Positions 27,114 to 34,422 of a DNA stretch of 64,000 nucleotides are shown here, one piece after another. The position numbers were made by a program, and so were the translations under genes. The stretch covers positions 1 to 64,000 of the forward strand of contig JANQNV010000233.1 in the NCBI GenBank assembly GCA_028279425.1. The letters are read 5' to 3'. The notes beneath the pieces were generated by a model. The model was not told the DNA's origin. It saw only the letters and a program-made list of their open reading frames with translations, and did no database searches. Positions within the stretch are counted from its first letter, which is position 1, and each line of letters starts with the position of its first letter. This stretch comes from Longimicrobiales bacterium (GTDB taxonomy: Bacteria > Gemmatimonadota > Gemmatimonadetes > Longimicrobiales > Gaopeijiaceae).

Positions 27114-27422
27114 ATGCGAGACCAACAGCATGAGAACGACCGGCCGGACCCGAGGATTTCCGAGCATGACGACCTCGGCGTCCAGGTCTCGCGAGACCTT
27201 ACGGGGAGTGGACGGATTCTCCGAGGCACGAAGACGGGCGGGCACACACTGAAGTTTCGGTCGACGGGACACCGTACCGGGGGGCGAGACCCCCATTTCG
27301 TCGCGAGGGACGGTGGAGCTCCGCCCGAACCGGACAGCGACGAAAGGACTGTCGAGCGTAGGGAGGCCGGTACTCGGGATGAGCAAGAGTCCCTCCTGGA
27401 TCGGTTGAAATTCTGGAAGTAG
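27114..27422 (+). CDS. Small charged protein between tssC and hcp, unknown
   Basis: 102 residues, 17 nt after tssC and 43 nt before hcp. It is strongly hydrophilic and looks disordered, with no signal, TM or Cys. The last residues (EQESLLDRLKFWK) could form a short amphipathic helix. No canonical T6SS subunit matches. Position suggests a role in sheath/tube assembly or recruitment. Confidence 0.5.
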   Translation: MRDQQHENDRPDPRISEHDDLGVQVSRDLTGSGRILRGTKTGGHTLKFRSTGHRTGGRDPHFVARDGGAPPEPDSDERTVERREAGTRDEQESLLDRLKFWK

Positions 27423-27454
27423 CAGGGCCGCAGTTGGAAACGCCAATTCCCACC

Positions 27455-27460
27455 AAGGAG
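27455..27460 (+). promoter_or_regulatory. Shine-Dalgarno for hcp
   Basis: AAGGAG lies 5 nt before ATG 27466, the third of three consecutive in-frame starts (GTG 27460, ATG 27463, ATG 27466). It is the strongest ribosome site in the T6SS core, in keeping with high demand for the tube protein. Confidence 0.5.
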
Positions 27461-27465
27461 TGATG

Positions 27466-27894
27466 ATGAACACGACTTACAAGCGCGTCGTTCTCGAGGT
27501 TGAGGGCGGGCAGAAGGTGACGTTCTTTCCGGCCGAGGCGAAGTACTCCGTGGTTCGGGCCAGCAATTCCATTGGACGGCGGTCTGGCGAAGCGATCGTA
27601 GCGCGGCTCAACGCATGGGTGGATGCGCACGACACGACCCGCCTCAGTCAGGAATCGCTCCTCTCCCTCTGGAGGATGGCGACCGAATCCAAAGACCCGC
27701 TCTACCGGGTGATTTGCACATGGTACAAGGACGATGCCGACGACGTGCTGGGGGCGGTCGAATTCAAGGGCTGGGTTTCCAACTTCGCGCTGTCCAACCC
27801 GCCTGCGGATCCGAACGTCAACAACCTCTTCGAGATCGAGTTCACGGTCACGTTGGATGAGGACAATGTGACTGCGCACAAGATGACGAACTGA
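27466..27894 (+). CDS. hcp: T6SS tube protein Hcp (TssD)
   Basis: 142 residues, a little shorter than typical Hcp (about 160). Characteristic features are the beta-barrel segments, VIVTWY-like VICTWYKDDADDVLGAVEFKGWVSNFALSNP, and the end FEIEFTVTLDEDNVTA. Hcp hexamers stack into the inner tube. The gene sits between the sheath and baseplate genes and has its own strong ribosome site. Confidence 0.85.
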   Translation: MNTTYKRVVLEVEGGQKVTFFPAEAKYSVVRASNSIGRRSGEAIVARLNAWVDAHDTTRLSQESLLSLWRMATESKDPLYRVICTWYKDDADDVLGAVEFKGWVSNFALSNPPADPNVNNLFEIEFTVTLDEDNVTAHKMTN

Positions 27895-27910
27895 CGGCGG
27901 GTAGCGGGGC

Positions 27911-28285
27911 GTGGCGCAGTCCATCTCGCTTCCGATTCGGATCTCGAGTTCCGGACGCCTCGAGCGGGCAGGACGAGAGGATGCCGTGGTGAAGCTGCTC
28001 GGGGTCATGGTGGGAACGACGGCTTCGTCGTGGTCGGGCGCGCCGTGGTTCGGGCTTCGGAAGAGGCTCTCCGCGGCGAACCCGCACGTTTCGCAACACC
28101 CGGCTTTGGCGGAGGCCTTCAATCGGGCGTTGAAAGAGATGGGCATCGACTGGGCGACCGTCGCTTCGGTGCGCGCCCGCCCGAACCCAACCGACGAAAG
28201 TGACCCGTCGTACACGATTGCGCTTCAAATCGACGGCGAGAGGCCCGTACACAAGGCGATAGAGACGAAATGGTCTGCCGGCTGA
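27911..28285 (+). CDS. tssE: Probable baseplate wedge protein TssE (gp25-like)
   Basis: 124 residues, GTG start. The pattern LPIRISSSGRLERAGREDAVVKLLGVMVGT..WFGLRKRL resembles the gp25/GPW fold (front beta strand, E..V...L..... then a GL motif), and the length fits TssE. The classical gp25 signature is weak, so the call rests on fold pattern, size and position between hcp and vgrG. It overlaps vgrG by 16 bp. Confidence 0.55.
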   Translation: MAQSISLPIRISSSGRLERAGREDAVVKLLGVMVGTTASSWSGAPWFGLRKRLSAANPHVSQHPALAEAFNRALKEMGIDWATVASVRARPNPTDESDPSYTIALQIDGERPVHKAIETKWSAG

Positions 28286-30174
28286 AGGTAGTCATCGGCC
28301 AGCTAGAGCTGAGGCACGGTGAAGTGGGCGAACTCTCCGTGTGCCATGAGATGAGCCGACATGCGACATGCCGGCTCGACTTCGTACGAGACTCCAGCAG
28401 CCAGGTACGTCTCGAGGACCTGATCGGAGCGGCGGTAGAAGTCCTGGTCACGGCCGACGATGAGGCCGGTCTCGACGGAGACCCGGAAGGACCGGTCTTC
28501 GCCGGCGAGGTCACGTCCGCATCGCAGGTCTTCGAGGTGGGGGTCGGAGGCCGCTTCGTCATCGAAGCGGCTTCCGCATCCCACCGGCTCGAGGCGGCGA
28601 ACCTGCAGTTCTTCAAGGAGCAAAAATTCGGCGACGTAGCGCGCTCGATCGCCGGTCGGCACGGACTGTCCATCGAGACGATCGCGGGTGAGGACAAGCG
28701 GGAATGGGTGCAGCCGGGCACTAGCGACTTCGACTTCATCGTCCGGGGAGCCGATGAACTCGGTGCGTTCGTTGAGACGAACCTGAAGAATGGGATCGCG
28801 ATTCGAGACGCGGCTCGCGGACCGGCGACCCGCGTCGTGTGGGGCCGCGACCTGTTGCGGCTCACGGCCAAGAGCCGACCGGCCAATTATGGCTTTCAGG
28901 GTGGGGGGTACGACTACCTGAAGCGAGAAGCGCTCGCGATTCGCGGCGTCGCGAAGGAGCCGGCTCTACTAGGTGGGGCAGCGGCGATCGTGAATGCGAC
29001 GAAGCACGCTCGGCCAGGGCCGGGAGAAGACTTCGGTGCCGAGATTGATCGCGCGCGGGTGAGCGGTCCGCGGGGGGCTCGAGATATGCTGCGACTACAA
29101 AGTCGGCGCGCGACCGCGGGGAGCGTGCTCGTCGAGGGGGAGTCGGAGAACCCGTATCTCCGGGCCGGTACGCCGCTCACCATCGAGCACGGGCAGAATC
29201 TCAGCGTGCCGATCCGGGGCGACTTCACCATTGTCTCCGTGCGTCATCAAGTCGTCGATGGCGACTACTCCAACGTGTTCTTGGCTTCGCCGTATGACGT
29301 GACGCTTCCTCTCGGTGACCGTCCTCCGCGCAGTCACCTCGGCGCCACGACCGCGATTGTCGTAGACAACCTCGACCCGGAGCGACTCGGCCGGATTCAG
29401 GTCCGGTACTGGTGGCACGACGAAAGAACCGCGTGGGCTCGGCTGGTACGCCCTCACGCCGGAGTCAATCGTGGCATGTACTTCGTTCCGGAAGTGGACG
29501 AAGAGGTCTTCGTGGTGTTCGAACAGGGGGATCCAGAGCGCCCTCTGATCGTCGGATCTCTTTGGAATGGTGTAGACACACCCCCGGAACCCACGCGCGA
29601 GGACCTGGACGACAACAACCTTAAGCTAATCCAGACCCGCTCGGGCAATACGATCCTCTTCGACGATGCAGACTCGCGGGAGGTGATCGAGGTCTACTCG
29701 GCGGAAGGGAAGTGCCTGATTCAGCTCCACAATGACTTTGGCGGGTCACCTACGATCAACGTGTTCTCGAGCGGCGACATCAGCCTGAACAGTAAGAGGG
29801 ACATCTCGCTCGAGGCCAAGAACAACATCCTGCTCAAGTCGGATGCGATCATCGTCGAGACGCAGAATATCCATCAGGACGTCGGCGCCGACCTTCGGAC
29901 GAAGACGGGTGGCTCGGTCAGCGTCGACGCGGGGATGGACTATCTGGTCAAGGCGGGAATGAGCGTGGGCCACGAGGGCGGGGAGAGCGTGACGTCCAAA
30001 GCCGGCTTGAGCCTCAACCTGGTTGGAGGCGTCACGACGAACATCAAGGGTAGCCTGGTCCAGATCCAGCCGCCCGGGTTTGTCGTCCCAGAGGTGTCCC
30101 CGAAGGCGCCCAAGGCGCTGGAGCCCAAGGCCCCGGCAGACAAGGACTTCACGCCGGGGAAGGGTAGCGGATGA
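28270..30174 (+). CDS. vgrG: T6SS spike protein VgrG (TssI)
   Basis: 634 residues: gp27-like N-terminal region (FAGEVTSASQVFEVG..ASHRLEAANLQFFKEQKFGDVARSIAGRHGL), an OB-fold of gp5 type (about 350-435, with LDPERLGRIQVRYWW and the motif DEEVFVVFEQGDPERPLIVGSLWNG), and a C-terminal beta-needle (about 455-600: ISLNSKRDISLEAKNNILLKSD). There is no toxin extension, only a Pro/Lys tail. Effectors are therefore expected to ride on a separate PAAR protein, found at 42003-44198. Confidence 0.92.
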   Translation: MVCRLKVVIGQLELRHGEVGELSVCHEMSRHATCRLDFVRDSSSQVRLEDLIGAAVEVLVTADDEAGLDGDPEGPVFAGEVTSASQVFEVGVGGRFVIEAASASHRLEAANLQFFKEQKFGDVARSIAGRHGLSIETIAGEDKREWVQPGTSDFDFIVRGADELGAFVETNLKNGIAIRDAARGPATRVVWGRDLLRLTAKSRPANYGFQGGGYDYLKREALAIRGVAKEPALLGGAAAIVNATKHARPGPGEDFGAEIDRARVSGPRGARDMLRLQSRRATAGSVLVEGESENPYLRAGTPLTIEHGQNLSVPIRGDFTIVSVRHQVVDGDYSNVFLASPYDVTLPLGDRPPRSHLGATTAIVVDNLDPERLGRIQVRYWWHDERTAWARLVRPHAGVNRGMYFVPEVDEEVFVVFEQGDPERPLIVGSLWNGVDTPPEPTREDLDDNNLKLIQTRSGNTILFDDADSREVIEVYSAEGKCLIQLHNDFGGSPTINVFSSGDISLNSKRDISLEAKNNILLKSDAIIVETQNIHQDVGADLRTKTGGSVSVDAGMDYLVKAGMSVGHEGGESVTSKAGLSLNLVGGVTTNIKGSLVQIQPPGFVVPEVSPKAPKALEPKAPADKDFTPGKGSG

Positions 30175-31901
30175 CGCGCGCGGAGCCGCCCCCTGAACTG
30201 GATGCGGGGCTTCGGCGGAGTCTGGCCCGAGCCCAGACGGATGTCGCCCACGCCTTGGACCGTGAGTTCGAACGGCAGTTTCACAAGGTGTACGGAACGA
30301 GCCCGGATCGTGACCCGGCCCTGCAAACGCTGTTCTATACGCTTGCGTCGGAGATCTCGCGAATTCATGAGGACGCCCAGAGGGTCTTTCCCGAAGCGGT
30401 GCTCGATGACCTCGTGGCCGGCTTGGGAACGGCCCCTCGATTGGCCGAGGCCGCACAGACCATCGTTCAGTTCGACAACATCACTTCGCGGGAGTGGATC
30501 ACTCCTCAGACGGCGTTGATCGGCCAAAGTGCCCAGGGAGACCGGATACCGTTCGCTCCCGATGCCGCCTTTCAGGTCTCGACCGCGAGGGTCCGGTTCG
30601 CGGCCATGGCCGAGAGGGACTCGATCCAGACTCTCTCCGGCGTCGAGTACGACGGGCGTGTGGCTCCGCCCGCACGATTCGAAGCGACGACCGGTGTTCG
30701 CCATCCGACCTTGTATCTGGGCGTGGCTTGTGACCACGCCCATCTCAGTCATCAGAGCCTGTTCGTGGACGTAGTGCCGTCCGACGGGCCTTTGGCGGCG
30801 CTTCTCCGGCATAGCGTCTGGCGTGTGCTCGGCCCCGATGGAACCGTACATCGCGACGGAGCGATGCGATCGGTGCGATCCCGGGGGGGAACGCGAGCTC
30901 TGTTGTGGTTCGACGACGACGGGCCTCACGAAGACGCCCCACATGAAGTCGACCAGGTCCTGAACCTCGGACGAGGAGTGTACGGGCACCTCGTCTACCG
31001 GTTTCCGTTCGTGCCGGCCGAGCGACGATTCGTCGGCAAGGCGCCTCCCGGACTCGGAAGACTGTTCTCGCAGGTGGTGCCGGCGGGCGGGGAGTCCGTG
31101 CTCGAGCAGCCGTTGACCTGGATCGAAGTGATGTTGCCTCCAGGGGCCCGGGGATGGTCGAACCAGCTGAGGGGGGTTCATCTCCATTCGATGTCGGCTT
31201 CCAACGCGGAGGTGCTATCTGAGATCGTGAGTTTCTCGCGAGAAGGGCAGGCGGTAGCCCACAGTCCCGAAGGCCTGGACCGCAGGCACGTGCTGGGGGT
31301 GCTCTCGGTCCAGGGCTCATCGCCGTACGTCAATGCCGCCAGCCTTGGGCCCGCCGATGCAGGGGAGGATCGTGGCTCCTGGAGCTATCGGAACAAGCGT
31401 ATCGAGATCACACCTGCTCGAGCGGCTTCGGGCCGTCTGGACACCCATGCACACGTACGGATTCTCTTTTGTGATGGGGAGGAGGCGAACAATCTGGATG
31501 TGGGGTCCGTCAACCGAGTCGATACGACTCATCTGGACAACGTGGGGCTTCGGGTGTCCAATCTGATGCTGTCAAAGGGAGGAATGCCTCCGCCTCCGTA
31601 CTCCGAGGCGAAGGTCCGTTTCGCGGCAGCGCTCCGCACTCGTGAGCGGGTCGTCACCGTTGCGGACTTTCAGGCCGTGGCCAAGGCGTTCGACGCGCGG
31701 ATCAAAGACGTCTCCGTGGAGGTCACCTCTGCCGTGACGAGAGCAGGTTTGCAAGTGGCCGAACGGGTCACCGTGACGGCGGAGCGCGACCTGTTCGCGG
31801 ACCCGGAATCCGAGCTCGGCATCCTGGCCGATCGTCTGGAAGAGTACCTTCAGGAACGTGTCGGGATGGGGCGCGTGGTGCGGGTGGAGGTGGCGAAGTG
31901 A
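30171..31901 (+). CDS. tssF: T6SS baseplate protein TssF
   Basis: 576 residues, close to normal. N-terminal segment YTLASEISRIHEDAQRVFPE and the following PQTALIGQSAQGDRIPF fit TssF, and the C-terminal part (RERVVTVADFQAVAKAFDARIKDV...) matches the TssF/baseplate-J end. The ATG overlaps the vgrG stop and its own stop overlaps tssG (GTGA). TssF2-TssG forms the baseplate wedge with TssE and TssK. Confidence 0.85.
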   Translation: MTRAEPPPELDAGLRRSLARAQTDVAHALDREFERQFHKVYGTSPDRDPALQTLFYTLASEISRIHEDAQRVFPEAVLDDLVAGLGTAPRLAEAAQTIVQFDNITSREWITPQTALIGQSAQGDRIPFAPDAAFQVSTARVRFAAMAERDSIQTLSGVEYDGRVAPPARFEATTGVRHPTLYLGVACDHAHLSHQSLFVDVVPSDGPLAALLRHSVWRVLGPDGTVHRDGAMRSVRSRGGTRALLWFDDDGPHEDAPHEVDQVLNLGRGVYGHLVYRFPFVPAERRFVGKAPPGLGRLFSQVVPAGGESVLEQPLTWIEVMLPPGARGWSNQLRGVHLHSMSASNAEVLSEIVSFSREGQAVAHSPEGLDRRHVLGVLSVQGSSPYVNAASLGPADAGEDRGSWSYRNKRIEITPARAASGRLDTHAHVRILFCDGEEANNLDVGSVNRVDTTHLDNVGLRVSNLMLSKGGMPPPPYSEAKVRFAAALRTRERVVTVADFQAVAKAFDARIKDVSVEVTSAVTRAGLQVAERVTVTAERDLFADPESELGILADRLEEYLQERVGMGRVVRVEVAK

Positions 31902-32821
31902 AGTCTCCCGTCATGCCCAACTTCGTCGACCGCACCCGACTGATCCGGCACGACGCGAACTCCGCTCTGATCTCTCTGGACGCCATTGGAGTCCCGGAGT
32001 CCCGCGTCGTCCTGGAGCCGGCGGGGCCGGGGCCTCGCGAAGGCAGTATTCAATGGCAAAGCCCCCAGCCCGGGGAGACGATCGGCCGCGATGGGGTCCG
32101 ATTGGGAGTGGCCGGAGTGGCTTCGTTCGAGGCGTTGCCCTACCCGCTGCGAGAGCGCAGCCGAGAGGGCTTCGCGATCGACCGGCTCCTGAACGTGTGC
32201 GACCAGCCGCTGTTGAAGCTCCGCTACCAGGTACGCGAAGGGGGCAGCTACCTCAGGCTCCGCCGGGGCGACTACCGAGTCGCGGCCAGGTGGATCTCGG
32301 ATATCTTCCAAATCGACCTGAAGGGGTGGCCCAAGTCGACTTGGTTCGCCTTGGCGAGTTTACTGCCTGCGCTCCATCGTCTGGCCGGAACGGAGCGAGG
32401 GCTACGACTTGCCATGGAGCGGGTCTTCGGACTTCCCGTCGGCGATGTGCGACTGCACATGCAGGAACTCCCGTTGCGGGAACGAGACCGAACCCAGTTG
32501 GGAAGGCAGCGTTCGAGCCTGGGCGTGGACGCGGTCGCGGGAGTCGGACTCCAGGCGCGAAACGGTGTCGAGCTTACGTTCGGCCCCGTTCCCGTGGATA
32601 CCTACCTCGTTCATACGGGTGACGTCGAGTCGGACCATGACTGGGGTGAACTCCGGCGCCGCATCTACCGCATGGTGCTTCCGGCTGAACTCGTTGGGGC
32701 CGTCTCCGAACGATGGGTCGTGGGTGACCCTGAACAGCCGACTGCGCTCGATAGGCAGAATCCTGCTCGGCTCGGTATCGATTCCTACCTCGCACCCGTG
32801 CTCGACGGAGGCGCGTCGTGA
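31898..32821 (+). CDS. tssG: T6SS baseplate protein TssG
   Basis: 307 residues from a GTG coupled to tssF. Family segments: GVASFEALPYPLRERSREGF, LPALHRLAGTERGLRLAMERVFGLPV and, near the end, QNPARLGIDSYLAPV (the LG.D...G-like motif). The call is supported by order (tssF-tssG-tssK) and length. The stop overlaps tssK. Confidence 0.85.
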   Translation: MKSPVMPNFVDRTRLIRHDANSALISLDAIGVPESRVVLEPAGPGPREGSIQWQSPQPGETIGRDGVRLGVAGVASFEALPYPLRERSREGFAIDRLLNVCDQPLLKLRYQVREGGSYLRLRRGDYRVAARWISDIFQIDLKGWPKSTWFALASLLPALHRLAGTERGLRLAMERVFGLPVGDVRLHMQELPLRERDRTQLGRQRSSLGVDAVAGVGLQARNGVELTFGPVPVDTYLVHTGDVESDHDWGELRRRIYRMVLPAELVGAVSERWVVGDPEQPTALDRQNPARLGIDSYLAPVLDGGAS

Positions 32822-34410
32822 TAGATCCTGGTAGTCGCAGGTCCGTGAACTGGACGGTCGGGATGCTGCTCTCACCCGAGCAGTTCCAGGACCAGGATCG
32901 CTATGTCCGTGAGTCCGTCTCATGGTTGGTACGCCACTGTATTCCCGGAGCGGGTCTGGTGGGGGGCGGAGTCCATCTGGCTCCGGCCGAGTACGGGATG
33001 ATGCGGCACGACCCGAAGTTCGAAGTCGTCGACGACGGGGAGACCGTGCATCTGGACGTTCGGGAGGCGAGGGGCGTCACACGCAGCGGCACCCTCATCG
33101 ACGTCGGTGGCGGCAGTCCCCTCTCGGAGAAGTTCTCGAAAGAGGCGCTCGACGGATCGGCGTCGGTCGTGGTCTACGTGGTGGCAACGGGGGGAACGGT
33201 CGAGGACCCGACGAGCGTGGGCCAGGACCCGGCGAACCGGAATCAGGCTGCCTACGTCCAACCTGAATTGCGCATCAGCCTGGGCGTCTCGCCTGAACAT
33301 GCACCTCAGGCTCTCGCGATCGGTCGCCTGCGTCGAGCCTCCGCGACGCTCGGCTTCGAGATGGACGGGTCTTTCATTCCGGCGTGCATGACCCTTCTAG
33401 CCCACAGCCAACTCTACGAGGGGTATCGAAGGATTCGCAGCGAGGTCCTGTCCCTCGCGGGTCGCTTCACGGCGTTGCACCGTGTGGTTGCGGCCTGGAT
33501 TACGGGTGCCCGCCAGAGGAGCGTCGACGTTCGGCCGGACGTGGATCGCCTCTTGTTCGTCGGACGTGCGGTCGCTGCAGTCGATGATTGTGCCTACGCC
33601 CTGCTCGACCCGACGGAGAGCCCGGACACGATCTTCCAACAGGTCGATCGGATGGCACGAAGACTCGCTCTTGCGCTGGACCTTTCCGATTCGACCCAGT
33701 CGTTCATTCGGCAGCTTTCGCAGAGCGATCACTCGTACGAGACCATTCTCGAAGAGGAAAGTGACCTGCTCGCAGTGGACCGCCAGACCCGCATCGGCCT
33801 GGATCTCGCGGAGCCTCTCTCGCGAGCTCAGGCGGTGGTAGAACGCGCGGTGCGGCTGACGAATGCCTTAGAGGCCAAGTACGTCGACTACCGGATCAAC
33901 GAGCGGATCGACGCTCTCCGGTTCCTGGTCGACCGGGACGGGGAGGAGTTCTTCGAGGCCGTCCAGGCCCAACCCCGCATGCGGACTCAGGCGGACATCC
34001 TGACTCTGACCTATTCGCAGATCTCGCTGAACGCCAAGATGGGGTACCGGCTGGTCCTCGTGGGCGAAGCGGGCTCGGCCGCGGGCCTGAATGTCGGCGA
34101 CGTCGTCGACGTCACGCTTCACTTCAACACCGAACGGGGTGGGTCGCCGCCCATCACGCAACAGAGGGTGTGTGAGATCTCACAGCAACTCAATTTCGGC
34201 ATCGACTTCGATCCGCCATCCGAAGTCGGAGCGATCACGGACTTGAGAGTGGTCGTACGAGGCACGCGCTTCCGCACGGCGGTGATCTACCGACGAGTGC
34301 GGGGGGTCGTCTCCGACCCGTTGCCACCGACGGTGATCGAAGAGGTCCCGCCCCCATCCCCCCCGCCGGCCGAGCCCGGCGGCGGCATCGTGATCAACCC
34401 GCGCTGGTAG
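32818..34410 (+). CDS. tssK: T6SS baseplate adaptor TssK with Pro-rich tail
   Basis: 530 residues (family about 440-450). The N-terminal shell domain is clear (VNWTVGMLLSPEQFQDQDRYV), followed by the helical stalk (LLAHSQLYEGYRRIRSEVLSLAGRFTALH). In known systems the C-terminal head domain contacts TssL/TssM. Here that region is larger and ends in a Pro-rich tail (EEVPPPSPPPAEPGGG). As TssL and TssM are not seen nearby, this altered end may bind a different membrane partner; inference. Confidence 0.88.
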   Translation: MIDPGSRRSVNWTVGMLLSPEQFQDQDRYVRESVSWLVRHCIPGAGLVGGGVHLAPAEYGMMRHDPKFEVVDDGETVHLDVREARGVTRSGTLIDVGGGSPLSEKFSKEALDGSASVVVYVVATGGTVEDPTSVGQDPANRNQAAYVQPELRISLGVSPEHAPQALAIGRLRRASATLGFEMDGSFIPACMTLLAHSQLYEGYRRIRSEVLSLAGRFTALHRVVAAWITGARQRSVDVRPDVDRLLFVGRAVAAVDDCAYALLDPTESPDTIFQQVDRMARRLALALDLSDSTQSFIRQLSQSDHSYETILEEESDLLAVDRQTRIGLDLAEPLSRAQAVVERAVRLTNALEAKYVDYRINERIDALRFLVDRDGEEFFEAVQAQPRMRTQADILTLTYSQISLNAKMGYRLVLVGEAGSAAGLNVGDVVDVTLHFNTERGGSPPITQQRVCEISQQLNFGIDFDPPSEVGAITDLRVVVRGTRFRTAVIYRRVRGVVSDPLPPTVIEEVPPPSPPPAEPGGGIVINPRW

Positions 34411-34422
34411 AGAGTTCGACGT

